From Porodaedalea pini (taxonomy: Eukaryota; Basidiomycota; Agaricomycetes; Hymenochaetales; Hymenochaetaceae): a stretch of 64,000 nucleotides of DNA. Under the pieces are notes generated by a model. It made no database searches. It was not told the DNA's origin and worked only from the letters and a program-made list of their open reading frames with translations. Positions 32,046-44,345 of this stretch are shown piece after piece (within the stretch, counting starts at the first letter, position 1; each line of letters begins with the position of its first letter). The stretch covers positions 1 to 64,000 of the forward strand of contig NBAY01000086.1 in assembly GCA_002794775.1 (NCBI GenBank), given 5' to 3'. The position numbers and the translations under genes were made by a program.

Positions 32046-34728
32046 CTATAGGTCAGAAGCAGAAATCTCGGCCATCTCGACGCGCGACATCGCTGCAGCC
32101 ACGTCTTCGAAGAAAGCGTCTTCGCCGAGCAATGCAACGATCCCCGCCCTTTCAAAGGTGACACGCGGCGCAGAATGGAGATGCGTGATAAAGACGGCGA
32201 CGCCACGCAACTACGAGGTACGGAGGTCAGTCATTAAAGTAAAGGAGTTTTAGAATAGGGAGAACCTTATAATTCTCCAATAACTCGTAGAATATCTGCG
32301 CGGCGCTTTCGAAAGGTAATTCACATTAATACGAAGTTGCGCAAACCCGGTAGGAATAGTCTTACCTTGCATCGCAGGTCTCGAGGTCTGCAAGGTGAAA
32401 TACTATAATAGATGCCTGTTCTCTCCGCGGAGCATCTGACGGATGGCTTGGATCGTCGCCGTAAAGTTCTAGCCTCCTCAATCGCTCTGAACATCATGAT
32501 AGAAATCCACTCAGGCTGGCACATAAAACGGAAAGAACCTATCGTACCTTTCAGCTGAGCAGTGTTTGCTGAAGCAATTGGTAAGTGACGACTCACAAAA
32601 AAAGAGGCATACATACCGAAGTCTAAGTTATCTCTAAGTCGGACAATGAGAGCTCCAGGGACGTCTTCTTTTGCCTCTGGGTGCTCATTGACAGGCTTCC
32701 ACCTCTTCGTCCCAGGTATGCGTCCCTACATGAAGTATGAAAAGGCCGAGGTTTAATTATTGAAGTCTTGTAAAACGGTGTGTTTGGCTTACAAGAATAG
32801 TCAGCCGTGGCTTTGATGACTTGTGTACGACTAAGAGGAGTGAACATATGATACTGCAGACGATCCCGACCTCAACGTTCCAGAGGAGGGTAGTAATGAA
32901 TGTAATCAACATCAGCCCGAAATCAGTCCATGCGCGCATTCTATAGCGAGAGAAATAATATGTTAGTCTCGTTATTCACCCTTAGAAGAGACAAAGAAAA
33001 CGGACCTCCAGAAGTACGAAACATCGTGCGGCGCCTCGGCCAATATGCTAAAGACGACCAAAAAGACACTGTGAATGGCAGTCAGATTGATGTACAAGCG
33101 TCTACGAGATGCGACACGTACATCGAGGCAAGGACACATCGCGGAAGATAATAAAGTGCTGGGAGAAGGAAGAATGTCGCGAGAAGCACGAATGCAGAGC
33201 ATATCAAAGAAGCCATCTGTGACCGGCCTCCGACTTCTCCATTGATGCGTGACCTGCAAGAGTAAGAATAATTCAACTTCCTCCACGTTCGTCGCAAGCG
33301 AAACACACCTGGTTATGGACCCGAAAGCAGGAAGCAAGCCAGGCACGAAGGACCCGACAATGTTGGCTGCACCGAGCGCTACTAGCTCTCTATTAGGTGA
33401 GATAGAGTATCCAAAACGCGCAGCATTCTGCTTCGCAGCGACGATGCTGTCGAGGTAGCCTATAACTGTTATCAAAATCGCAGTTGACGTCGTGCTCTTC
33501 GCATATTTCAGCGTCGCCCGATGCAATGGGAAACGGATGAAAGCGCGGTCATTGTTAGTGATGGGGACAGAGCCAAGAACGCCCACGCCGAGATTGTCCC
33601 AGTCAAAGACGTCACTGAGAACCGTGGAAACTATAACCACGATGAGCACCTCTGGAAGCCGGTATATGAACCAGTGATTCTTGAAGAAAGTCTTGAAATG
33701 GCGGAGAAAGACGAGCACAGCGAGTGCACCGAAGCTGATGAGAGTTGTTGGTCTATGCTCGTTCGTGACAACATTACGTATGAGGAATAGGAATTTGTCA
33801 AGTGTCGTCTCCGGATTGAGTGCATGCTCAAGTTCTGAGAGACCGAACATGGGTATGAATTGCTCACTGAGATGCGACCCAGAATGAGCTGGGCCTCGGA
33901 GAAGCATGAACGGATGAAGCATACGCACATGGAGATGATGACGCCGATAGCTGTGATGAACCCACGCAGCAACGCACGACTCAGCAGTACGTCAATAAAT
34001 CCTAAACGAAAGAAACCCAGCAAGAAAGCGAAGAACCCGACCTGTAAAGTCGTGATTGTCGAAATCGCAACACCGATTGCATCTGGGTTGTGCGGGTGTT
34101 CATGTGGATCTGAGTGGATTGTGCTCTGAACAGCCTGTCCAATTAGCAGAGAAAGCGCTGCTTCAGGAGCTACATTAAGCTGGCGTGAAGTGCCCAGAAG
34201 TGCGTAGACAATGCCTGGTATTGCCGCAGAGAACTTGAAAGCTGTGAGCGAAGGATTGCAATATATCAAGAATTTGTGACGTACGAGACCAGCCAGAGGA
34301 CTAAGCCTTGCGAGAGAAGTGGCATACGAAATTGATTGAGGTATCAAAATGCAAGCGACCGAGAGTCCAGCAAGGAAATCTCCTCCCAGTCTGCAAGGAC
34401 ACGTTAGTCATGCCAGCCGGGATAGGCATCAATGGTTGAACGCGCCAAAAGCTCACAAAGAAATCGAGTAATTCGGGAGCCACGACGTGAACGGCAGGTA
34501 GTATCCTACTTTCGCCCATACAGAGCTCGTGACCAGTGGATGAAGTGCATCTGGAAGAAAATGGAAAACTCCAGTCGAGACCACAGCTGACAACGGACGC
34601 GCGCTCAACGTACCTCGGGGAGCATGCATGATCTGAGCTTCACCGCACTCAGCAGTATCATGAACGTTCCCAAGTAGAGCAGAACGTTCTGAGAATGACC
34701 GAGCAGGACTCGCTATGCCAGATTCCAT
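32046..34728 (-). CDS. SulP-family anion (sulfate) transporter with STAS domain
   Basis: Membrane transporter for sulfate or a related anion. The ATG at 34728 (MESGIASPARSFSERSALLG) is preferred over upstream codons. Exons give YYLPFTSWLPNYSISLLGGD, LAGLSVACILIPQSISYATS, SAAIPGIVYALLGTSRQLNV, EAALSLLIGQAVQSTIHSD, then VGFFAFLLGFFRLGFIDVLL, TAILITVIGYLDSIVAAKQN, ISPNRELVALGAANIVGSF, SRINGEVGGRSQMASLICSA and LPALYYLPRCVLAS, covering the SulP signature and about a dozen helices. The C-terminus is a STAS domain (LIVRLRDNL, then FHLADLETCDA, and HSAPRVTFERAG), ending with TAG at 32046-32048. The overall order is complete; individual splice sites near 33000 and 33880 were not all fixed. Convergent with the CoA-transferase. 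Confidence 0.88.
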
Positions 34729-35173
34729 GTCATAGGCGGACGGCAAGGCTCAGGAAGCTCGCTGGCTGCGCGCTACTTTAGTACTTATAACTAACATGTC
34801 ATGTGCTTTATAACTGACCAATCAGAAAAGACGAATTATCTCAAGACGAGTCAATTTTAGTATACTTGATTTGTTCCGCAGATCATCTGCGTTGTCTCCA
34901 TGTTTTCTATAGGGTGCATTGTGTTGGAACAGAGTATATTATTGCAGGATTCAGCGTGTCGTAGAAAGGGATGATTACAACATTATACAATATCCGCCAA
35001 ATGGTATGGGATCACATTTCACATAAAGACAGCTATGCAGTAAATTGTTACCGGTCTAGTTTCAGCGATATATTATTTTCAAGCGAAGACAGTTTAAGGA
35101 TGCAGAATATAATATAAGTCAGATTTCGAATGACTCGAGTCGACATAAGAACATACCAGAGATAATTGTTAAG

Positions 35174-36808
35174 TCAGGAACCGTGCAATGCGGACTCCAG
35201 AAAGTCTAGTGTGAATGTACCATCCTTCATCCCACGGCAGTTTTTAAATTCAAATTCGATAAAGACATCTCCTGCAGTCTGGCGGAGTTCGACAAAGAAT
35301 GGTACGACGACCTCCGGTATCCCACTGCAGTTCCAGAAGCAAAGGCGTCGTAGGAGATGTGCCATGAAGGGCTCGCGGCCGCAATCCCATATCAGATTTA
35401 CCTGCTGCAATGACAGTGTTTCAACATGTCGCGACATGTGTCTGAAGATGAATCCGATGTCCATGGTGGTTCGTTCTCGAGCTTGCCAAACAAGCAATCT
35501 AAGCTCCTGGAGGGATGTGCTGGCCAGCAGAAAGCGCGACACTGAGTTATGAAGTGCCTGCATACCATTTTCGCCGACGTTGATAACAAGCTTCAATTTC
35601 AAAATGGCAGAAATGCTCATTTTTTCAACTAAGAAATCGACTATATGTTCAAACTCGTCCAGGTCGAATCGAACGTCAAGCGAAACAAGGCCTGGGAGTG
35701 CTACCGGGCCCAAGATGTTCACGGTACCTAGGCCATCAATTGTTTTAGGACCGGGGAATTCGATATGAAGTTCTTGGAGCACATTGGACGACGATAGGAA
35801 ATCTGCCAACTCCTTCGCATGGAATCGTCTGTACAAGCGCAGACTGCATCGGACCAAATTTCTTCCTAGAGTAGGTCGCGGAACAAAGTCGGCGCGTAAA
35901 ACACGAAGCGCTGGCATTTCCCATGAGTCACAGAAATGTGTGAAAGGAGTGGTGAGTTGTTCTTCGATGAAGAGTGTGTGAAGAACTGGCCATCGAAAGC
36001 CGTTCGAATACTGTTGTAACTCCTCTCCAAAGGAATTCCACCGAGCCTCGATGCGTAGATCTTCAAGGCGCGATGACAGTGACAGAATAGCCTTCAAGGA
36101 TTCGATGGAGTCAGGGGTATCGCGTAGCTTAACTATGTCGCCTTTTAGAGAAAGGACTCCGCTCCGCTCCGCAAACGCCCTGGTTTGTTCGGGAGGCCAA
36201 TATGATAGCAACTTGAACTTTGCCCAGATTTCGGGGCATGAGATGACAACCGATCGAAAGCGTCTGCATACGTGCGATAGTGCCACTGTGTGTTTTATAC
36301 CAGTGGCAACGTAGAATAGTATTTCCGAAAGTAGTTCGTCTGGGAGTCGCTGCAGCCCATAGTTCAGCGCAGTCTGCGTAATATCGTATTCCATCTTCTG
36401 GGTCTTTTCATCCAAATTGTTTATCCTTTCGTTCATGTTCTTTGCGAAGACGCGGAGACTATGCAGCACAACCACTGACGCCGCATGAACCCTCCGCATA
36501 GACCTAAGTGCCCCGAATTTATCATCGACGCATTGGACTTCACTGCTGAGAGATGTGACATTGCTATTCAGAATAAGTATGCATACGAGATAATGACTTA
36601 CTCTATCGCAGGGAGGGATGCACGCTCATCGACCATCTTCCATATTTTATCCGCAGTATTTTCTAGCCCACGAATTAACTCTGAAAAGTCGTCGTCCCAA
36701 CTAGCTTTTCCCGCTGGAACATCCTGCGGCTGGAGGCCGCTGTTGATGTGGAACCCACGTCAGAATTAACTTAGGAAGAAATGTGAAGACTTGCATTTCT
36801 AAGGACAT
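35174..36808 (-). CDS. F-box protein with LRR-like tail, copy 1 (intact frame)
   Basis: The likely start is ATG at 36808 (MSLEMQVFTFLPK), then short exons reading ELIRGLENTADKIWKMVDE and a long exon from about 36499. The F-box is LQRLPDELLSEILFYVATGI then ALSHVCRRFRSVVISCPEIW. It follows a short heptad region (MNERINNLDEKTQKMEYDIT) and precedes about 270 residues of leucine-rich, repeat-like text (SLSSRLEDLRIEARW, FLSSSNVLQELHIEFPG), as in many basidiomycete F-box proteins. The stop is at 35174. It would act as a substrate receptor of an SCF ubiquitin ligase; targets are unknown. Of four copies in the window this is the only one without an obvious break in the long exon. Confidence 0.75.
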
Positions 36809-36898
36809 TCCTTATGATGGTTCGAGACAGACTATCGTGAGCTTCCTATTTTGGATTTCATTCCAGCGCCCTCCGAGTCACGTCCACAACGCGGTTCA
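36809..36898. promoter_or_regulatory. Compact divergent promoter between the F-box and small gene
   Basis: Only 90 bp separate the divergent start codons (36808 minus, 36899 plus). The same arrangement with 92 bp recurs at 48973-49064. Both contain the segment gagcttcctattttggatttcattccagcgccct, seen here from about 36839 (34 bp, quoted in two parts: gagcttcctattttgg and atttcattccagcgccct). Confidence 0.5.
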
Positions 36899-37350
36899 AT
36901 GCCTCTTCCAACACACCTCCCTCACGTCATATACGCGACTGCACTCACCTCACTCGCTCTCCACCTTCTTTCTGCACGCAAGGCCGGTGTTGCCGCGAGA
37001 CAGCAGGCCGACGCGCGCATCAGCCTGCTTGACGGACTCGCGACGCGACTGCGTACGGGCGAACGCGTCTCCGCTGACGAGGTTGGAAGGGTCAGACGGC
37101 TGTTGAAGGGAGATGGCTCAGAGGCGCTTTCATTGAGAGAAGAGGTGGCAGAGAAGAATGTGGACTGGAAGGCTGTTGTGCTCGGTAGGAAGGATGATCA
37201 AATCGAGAATGAAACAAGGAGTGAGGAAGAGATCAGCAAGTAATGGGAGGCTGGTGAGTTCTTGCTACATCTGGAGTGTATTGAGACGTTCTTAAATCTA
37301 TTTGACAGATCAAGTTCTGCATAAGGCGGATGAGGGGCGATGACATCTAA
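36899..37350 (+). pseudogene. Small conserved basidiomycete protein, copy A (nonsense)
   Basis: MPLPTHLPHVIYATALTSLA at 36899 opens a protein with one hydrophobic N-terminal helix, then a polar helical part (DARISLLDGLATRLRTGERV, SADEVGRVRRLLKGDG) and a charged tail. I recognise the pattern as a conserved uncharacterised basidiomycete family but cannot give a function. The stop TAA at 37241-37243 replaces the GAA of copy B (AGCAAG-GAA-TGG), and reading through it leads into an intron (gtgagttcttg...tttgacag) and a last exon IKFCIRRMRGDDI ending at 37350. So this copy loses about 18 C-terminal residues. Confidence 0.6.
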
Positions 37351-38401
37351 GAGTTTTGAAGAATCTATGTCCGTCATCCGCTTCGTCTGGTCGCCTCTCT
37401 ACAACACAGGTGCAAATGGAGATGCCGGTCTGTTTCTCGTGAAGCACAGCCTACTGTGAGACAATTCTTGTTTGTTTTCTTTGCAGGAGATTTATACCGA
37501 TAATTTCTTAAGTAGCAATGCGGATAGCATTCTCAAAGACAAGGAACCTGGATCCATCAAACTTCACTTCTTCTCCAGAATACATCGTCGACACCCTAAT
37601 TCATACACCAATAAGTTGCTATAACATTCTACGGTCCGCATGACCATCGGGTGCGTTTACGCGAGACATATTGTTTTGTTCTAGGTGCGGTACGCCATGA
37701 TTTTGATGCAAAATGGAAAGTAAAGGCTGCAGACGTTAGGACCGTAGTGATGATTGCATGCAAAACCAGTCCAGGCTCTTTATGACTCACTCACCGGTGA
37801 TTCCTACGCCTTTACAATGGTCCGCTTTACGTCTCGTTCTTAGCATGCTACGTCGAGTATCTATCAATTTCCGACATCTTCGTGTTGAGACCGTACAGAC
37901 ATAGTATTGCCAGTGACATTGACAATGTGAATACGAGCACTGGCATAACCATGGGAGAATGGGTCCGAGGCAAGATCCTTTCAATGCTAGTCTCTCTATC
38001 GAAGAAAGATCCAAGGTAAGGCACACGGAGCGAGTTCGTTTGATGTGCTGCTGATAGACCGGTTTGCTTGCCAGATGAAGCCAAACAAGTGATTGTCGGT
38101 TGATATAGCCGTCATACAGATTTTCTAAAAGGACGATTCTCAGATAAACCTGTCATGATCTAATCTGTGGAATGGTCCAAACAGACTGATCAACGGCAGT
38201 GCACCGGACTGGGGTAGGCACACATCCGAATTTTCTGATGGTGTACTTGACCATATTCAAGCTTTCCCCGACAACTGACTTCCATATCATGATCTACTGC
38301 GCAAACTCGCGAAGTTCCGAAGGCGCATCTCTTTATAAAGCCCTCCGTTGCAAAGCAAAATCTAATCAGAAAACACAAGCCCCGAGGCTCCTCTTCAAAT
38401 C
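37351..38401. other. Non-coding stretch with a possible small membrane-protein frame
   Basis: About 1 kb, present also in unit B. On the minus strand 37848-38084 is open for 78 residues with one hydrophobic segment (MVMPVLVFTLSMSLAILCLYG). The hydrophobic segment is retained in unit B (50315-49935) although the flanking frames differ. I cannot tell a short gene from chance; no other feature is seen. Confidence 0.3.
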
Positions 38402-40461
38402 ATGTCCCTCGAAGCTGTACCTACCGAGCAGCATACGAGTCGCGGTGTTGGAATTACTGCCAGTCCTGTCGGTTCTGTGCATATACAGGTGTGTCCCACT
38501 ACACGACATCGTCCTCCTTAGGCTACCTGTCCTGAATATAGTCTGCTGTCGTTAGACACCAGATGAAAACGCAGTAGCCCGCCTGCCGCGCGAGTACTAC
38601 AGCCGCTTCATCGCACAAGGCTCGAGTGCGAAACCTAACCCAAGTAAACATCGAATCGACCCTTTTCGTGGAACTTATGCTTACGGACCTTCTGTTCATA
38701 TCGGAAGTCCGCCGCTTTGAGCCCTTCGAACGCCAGCCGGGAATGATCACGCTGCTCGCTGGCAAGCCTAATGCTTCTGTCTTCCCACTGACCTCGTTCC
38801 AATTCACCGCTAGGTCGCCGTCTGACGCGGAGAAAGAGGATGTCTTCACCGTCTCGGGTCCACGCCTTGCGCAGGCACTGCAGTATTGTCCGACGACTGG
38901 ACTTCCGCCATGATTGAGTGGCTTACGGGTTTGCAGGAAGTCTCGCATGGGCGGAAGCTAGAAGAAGGCTGGAGGCTCACGACAAGCAGTGGATCGCAGG
39001 ATCTCTTATATAAGGCGAGCCTTTGTTCATTTAGTTTTGCAAGAGGCAGCGTGTCTGATGGGTACTACAGGCAAGCTGCGCGATTATTCAGCCTGGGGAT
39101 TATGCCTTGATCGAGTCGCCTGCATATGCGTGAGATCCGCTTTTTCGTGTTTAGAGTAGGAACGGCGAGTAACTATACAGTTCAGCGGTTATATTCCGGT
39201 GCTCAACAGACTGAAAGCCAATCTTATATGTGAGGTTTATTCATTCTACATCCATACTGGGCCATTGCTGATTCTTGCGAAACACTTTACAGCCATCGAC
39301 TCTGACTCCAGCGGCATAAAGTCGTCAACGCTACGTGAGGTCCTAGAAAACTGGCCAGAATCTAGGCCCTTTCCCAAAATCCTGTATACAGTTCCTGTGC
39401 GTATTCGATGAAAATATTCTCTAACAACATGCGCGACTGCTAACAATCTGGATCGAAGTACGGAAGTAACCCTTCTGGAACGACTACTTCAGAAAAGCGG
39501 CGCCATGAAATCCTCGATCTTGCAAGAATATACGACTTCCTGATCTTTGAAGGTTTGTCCCTCCCATTTTCTTTTTCCGGATCTTCGGCTAGGGCTCACA
39601 CTCTATTCTCTCCATCGTCAGATGACCCATATTTCTACCTTTACTACGGAAAGTCTCCGCGCCCCGCATCCTATTTTGCACTTGAAAGCGAGCAGCCGGA
39701 GGTCGGGCGAGTGATACGGTTCGATAGTCTGTCCAAAATCATCTCAAGCGGCTTCCGCATCGGCTTTGCATGTGGGCCGGAGGCCATCATCGACATCATG
39801 GACGCCCATGTAAGTTTTGTGCGTCTTTATGTCCATAAGTATCAGTCATTTTTTCCATGAATGATTAGACTTCGATCTCGAACCTGCAGACTTCAACATT
39901 CACACAGGTCATTGCAGACACGCTCCTGCGCTCTTGGGGCTACGATGGCTTCAAGAAGCACGTCGAACATGCAGCAGAGTTTTACAGGAAGCGACGTGAT
40001 AAGTTCGAGAGCGCTTTGAATCGGCACATGCGGGGACTAGCAGAGTGGACGTCACCGGATGCAGGAATGTTCATATGGTGAGTCGACTCGCTAACAGTCA
40101 AACTAAATATTTTGACGCTTTTTGTTCTAGGATCAAGCTCCTGCTGAAAGACCTGTCTCTTCCGGTCAGTGCTCAAGAGAATGACTTGCTGCTGATCGAC
40201 GACCCGGCTGGTTCCAGAATTGCAGGAGGTGACTCCGATCTGATTTTTGCACTGGCTGTCGAAAGAGGAGTCCTCCCATTGCCTGGCGTCGCGTTTATGC
40301 CTGATGGACGGAAGACGCCATACGTACGCGTGTCATTTAGCCAGCTCGATGAGGACAAGATCGAAGAGGCCGTGAAGCGGCTGGCGCAAACTGTTATGGA
40401 GGCGCGTAGGACCAGGGTTTCAGAACGTCCAAGAGATACGTTAATATATTCTCGACTGTAG
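38402..40461 (+). pseudogene. Aro8/kynurenine-type PLP aminotransferase, copy A (frameshift)
   Basis: Fold-type I aminotransferase of the aromatic/2-aminoadipate group. It starts MSLEAVPTEQHTSRGVGITA at 38402. Spliced exons read KPNPIRRFEPFERQPGMITL, LAGKPNASVFPLTSF, WLTGLQEVSHGRKLEEGWRL, TTSSGSQDLLYK, VIPVL-like GYIPVLNRLKANLI, PKILYTVPYGSNPSG, LIFEDDPYFYLYYGKSPRPA and SLSKIISSGFRIGF, with the PLP lysine in SLSK, then DAGMFIW and GVLPLPGVAFMPDGRKTPYV. One base is missing near 38906: the frame goes from QYCPTTGLP straight to a stop unless shifted to AMIEWLTGLQ. The intron after SGSQDLLYK would need a GC donor (gcgagc). Apart from these the gene is complete, so a sequencing error should be excluded first. 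Confidence 0.75.
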
Positions 40462-41156
40462 TATAATGCATGTACTGTAGAAACCTAGAATGCTTCGGTT
40501 ACTTGGATGGATTGAACATGAATGAGAGAGTAAGCTGCTCTCGGTCATGACCGAGTCGGACCTAGCAGACGTCCAGGCTATTCAAATTGAGACAGCGCAT
40601 ACAGACTGCTGGGGTGATTCTGAATCGATATTACAGTATGACAACGCAGCTCACTGATTCTCATCTTCCTTCTGTAGAACTATTTAGTATATCCTGACAG
40701 ACTCAAACAGCACGAACTCACCGGCCTCCCTCTCCTTGCTGACCTTTTCCTCACTCTCAATTTCATTCCCAATCTGATCGTCTTCCCTACCGCAGTCGCC
40801 AGCTTTTCTAGTCCGTGTCTTTTTCTGCTGCCTTCCTAAATAAACTGCCTTTCCCGCATCGTCTGGCTTAGGCCATCTGACGTTCCCATTGGAATCCCAA
40901 GCTCGTCAAGGGAGACATGCTCGCCTGCGCCCACTCGTCCTGAGTCCGTTAAGGAAGCTGGACACATGTCAGCTTTGTCCCGCAGTGGCACTGGTCTTGC
41001 ACACACACAAAAGGTGAAATACGAGTGAGGGAAGGGTAGCTGTGTCGAGTCGGGTTGCTCGGCCTTATGATCGGCGGTGGAGGAAATCTAAAATAGGAAG
41101 TGTTCGGGCTGTGTGGTATGACTCGACGCGTCTGTTGTCGTTTCACCATCATAAAA
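40462..41156. other. Intergenic region with an antisense gene-tail fragment
   Basis: On the minus strand about 40930-40700 reads VRWPKPDDAGKAVYLGRQQK and then REDDQIGNEIESEEKVSKER followed by a gtgagt donor, resembling the tail of the small conserved protein (KDDQIENETRSEEEISK). The fragment is cut at 40932, the edge of the duplication, and is present almost unchanged at about 51.58-51.81 kb. From 40933 to 41156 nothing is recognised except a short match to the divergent promoter near 41090. Confidence 0.4.
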
Positions 41157-42787
41157 AATGGCCTCAGAAATGCAAGTTGTCCACAATTCTCTCTAACCTG
41201 ATTCTGACGTGAGCTCTAGGAACATCGACAGAGGTCTCCTACCACAAGAGACTCTAGCAAGCAAAGCTACTTGGAACATCAGCTTTCACGAGTCAATTCG
41301 AGGGCTAGAACGTGCCGCAGACAAAATCTGGAAGATGGTCGATGAGTGTGTATCCTTCTCTGCGATAGAGTAAGTTGTTATCTCGCATGCAAAAGTATTC
41401 TGAATGGCAATGTTACATCTCTCAGCAGTGAAGCCCAATATGTTAATAATAAATTCGAGGCACTTAGGTCTATGCGAAAGGCTCATGCGGTGTCAGTGGA
41501 TGTGCTGCGTACTCTCTGCATCTTCGCAAGGAACATGAACGAAAGGATAAATGAATTGGATGAAAAGACCAAAAATATGGAATGCCATATTACGCAGACG
41601 GCGCTGAACTATGGGCTGCAACGACTACCGGACGAAGTACTTTCAGAAATACTCTTCTACGTTGCCACTGGTATAAAACACACAGTGGCACTATCGCACG
41701 TATGCAGACGCTTTCGATCGGTTGTCATCTCATGCCCCGAAATCTGGGCAAAGTTCAAGTTGCTATCATATTGGCCTCCCGAACAAACCAGGGCGTTTGC
41801 GGAGCGGAGTGGGGTCCTTTCTCTAAAAGGCGTCATAGTTAAACACGCGATACCCCTGACTCCATCGAATCCTTGAAGGCTTTTCTGTCACTGTCATCAC
41901 GCCTTGAAGATCTACGCATCGAGGCTCGGTGGAATTCCTTTGGAGAGGAGTTACAACAGTATTCGAACGGCTTTCGATGGCCAGTTCTTCACACACTCTG
42001 GATCATAGATGACATTCCTTCCATACATTTCTATGACTCATGGGAGATGCCAGCACTCCGTGTGTTAGACGCCACTTTTGTTCCGCGACCTACTCTAGGA
42101 AGCAGTCTGGTCCGATGCAGTCTGCACTTGTACAAACGACAATTTCGTGTGAAAGAATTGGCGGATTTCCTATCATCGTCAAATCTGCTCCAAGAACTTC
42201 ATATCGAATTCCCACATCACGAAAAAATCGATGGCCTAGGTACCGTGAACCTGTTGGGCCCGGTAGCACTCCCAAGCCTTGTTTCGCTTGATGTCCTTTT
42301 CGACCTGGACGAGTTTGAACGTTTAGTTGATTTCTTAGTTGAAAAAATGAGCCTTTCTGCCATTTTGAAACTGAAGCTTTATATCGACGTCGGCGAAAAT
42401 AGTATGCAGGCACTTCATAACTCACTGTCGCGCTTTCTGCTGGCCAGCACATCCCTTCAGGAGCTTACATTGGAGGTTTGGCCGCGAGAACACACCGTGG
42501 ACATCGGATTCATTTTCAAATACATGTCTCGGCATGTTGAAACACTGTCATTGCAGGGGATAAATCTGATATGGGATTGCGGCTCGGAGCCCTTCATGAC
42601 GCATTCCCTGCGACGTCTTCACTTCTGTAACTGCAGCGGGATACCGGAGGTCGTCGTACCATTCTTTGTCGAACTCCGCCAGACTGCGGAGACATTTCTA
42701 TCACATGTTCGAGTTCTATTTCTGCGTAAGATGAAGGATGGTACATCCACACTAGATTCTCTGGAGTCCGCATTGGACGATTCTTGA
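41157..42787 (+). pseudogene. F-box protein, copy 2 (inverted, frameshifted)
   Basis: Closely similar to the copy at 35.2-36.8 kb but in the opposite orientation. F-box: LQRLPDEVLSEILFYVATGI, ALSHVCRRFRSVVISCPEIW. At about 41838-41845 the sequence gttaaacacgcg has one base fewer than the gttaagctacgcg of copy 1, so the frame ends at 41876; the downstream part (KAFLSLSSRLEDLRIEARWN to the stop at 42787) is open in another frame. Otherwise well preserved. Confidence 0.7.
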
Positions 42788-43157
42788 CCTGAATCATTCT
42801 TCACTGGTACGTCCTTTTGTCTATTGACGCATCCGAAATCCACTCCTTAATTTGCTTTTTGTTCCTAGGCTTTCTTCATTCGGAAATCGTATTTGGCTGG
42901 AACTACATCTCGCTATAGCCCATCTTTGTGTAAAATGTAGATCCGTGCTATTGTATACTATCGCTGTCGTCCTCTTTTTCCGTAATGAACTGAATCGTGC
43001 AATAGCACCTTCGCCGAAGAACATAAGAGTAAATGCATATGGTGACTGTTTCTTCCGACTTCTGTATGCATTTCTCCCTGACAGACTAAAAGAGGAAATA
43101 TAGGGGTGCTTGTTGTCATCGACGCGTCGCGACGCGTCTTTTCTTTTCTAATCCACT
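42788..43157. other. Intergenic region before the MYND-finger gene
   Basis: 370 bp; holds the 3' flank of the inverted F-box copy and the presumed promoter of the MYND gene. Nothing else recognised. Confidence 0.4.
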
Positions 43158-44345
43158 ATGACCTCGAGGGAAGACAACCAGGACATGTCGTTTTACCCAA
43201 GCATCTCCGCAGATGACCTTTTCGACGCTGCAGGCATTAATTCGCATGAAGAACGTGAGCAGGCTGAAGCTGAGCAGCGGACGTCGGACGTGCTCGAGGC
43301 GAGGAACTTGTTTATGACTTCCAGGACGGTAAGCCGCTCTCCTTTCCAGCTCTGCTGACCTTTCTCCCTTTCGCCTCTCTCTAAATCTCAAGCCTTTCAT
43401 TCAAGTTATCTTGAGTGGCAAAAAGCTGATGCGATGTGATTACTTTAACGCGTATAGGTCGGATTGTTGCAGACGAAGCCGTCCAAGCAGCAAGAGGTCA
43501 TACTGAGGTGCGTGCTCAGCTTTGTGTCTCGCACGATGATGTACTGAAAGTAACAGTGAATTCGCGGCAAAATACCTGCCAAGGCTCACTAGTGCCTTTC
43601 GGAAACTTCGAACACCGAACAACGCACCTCAAAGACTGATCAACTGCGTTGGACATACGTACGTCTCCATCACCGTGAGGAACCAACACAATCCAACCAC
43701 CCACACTAACCTTACCCAGGCCGTACTTTATGCGTTTTAGCAAGACTCCTGCAGGCGCCGACCTGGGGCGGATCCAGACGAAGCGTGTCGCTCATGTGGA
43801 GCTGCTCGAGTCCGACGACCCACAGACCAACGTCGCCGAGATCTGTCAGTTTCTGTCCACGCTCCTCGCCATCTACGGCCTAGAGGTTGATGCTGAGGAC
43901 CGTGCGCCGCTGTTGAAGCGGCTCAGGCAGTGGCGTGTACAGTTCAAGGGACGGTTCGCGGAGCAGACGACGAGTCGCTGCATTAACATGCTTGAGCCTG
44001 AAGGTGCGGAAGGACGCGAGATGATGGCATTGATGCCTTTAATGCGCATGCAGCTTGAGCTGGGCGTTGAGACGTGCATGATTAAAGGATGCCCTTCCAG
44101 TAAGGATGATAATAGGAAGGAGCTGTTGCAGTGTAGCAAGTATGTGTATACTTTCTGTCTCGTTGTCATACTAAAGCTCCATCTGAACATTTGCTAGATG
44201 TAGGACGGTACGTTACGTGAGTCCATTCCATGATCTCCATCATTCGTCTCGTTACTGAGGTATATATTTCTGGTAGTGTGGAGTAGAGCACCAGAAGCAG
44301 GACTGGGCGCAACATAGGAGGATATGTTTTCCTCCAACCTTTTAA
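43158..44345 (+). CDS. MYND zinc-finger protein
   Basis: Six exons. It starts MTSREDNQDMSFYPSISADD at 43158, then VGLLQTKPSKQQEVIL, SEFAAKYLPRLTSAFRKLRT, MRFSKTPAGADLGRIQTKRV, a helical middle part (DPQTNVAEICQFLSTLLAIY) and a C-terminal MYND finger: CMIKGCPSSKDDNRKELLQC, SKCRTVRYC, GVEHQKQDWAQHRRICFPP, stop TAA at 44343-44345. The last two introns (gtatgtgtat...tttgctag and gtgagtccat...tctggtag) are required to assemble the finger, and all its Cys/His ligands are then present. MYND fingers bind proline-rich peptides; the rest of the protein is unrecognised. It is intact despite lying in a zone of broken duplicates. Confidence 0.8.

Larger units (their letters stand above)
34870..40932 (+). 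repeat. Segmental duplication, unit A
   Basis: Carries, in order, the 3' flank and body of an F-box gene (minus), a small conserved gene, about 1 kb of non-coding sequence and an aminotransferase. The same order recurs in unit B at 47.10-51.81 kb. The match ends sharply after gacatgctcgcctgc (40932 here, 51813 there). The left edge is approximate. Unit B lacks about 1.27 kb that is present here (about 38.06-39.33 kb). Confidence 0.85.

Noticed and set aside
34729..34746. Upstream start for the SulP transporter
   Set aside because: The upstream codon is TTG; the first ATG is at 34728 and gives a normal cytosolic N-terminus.
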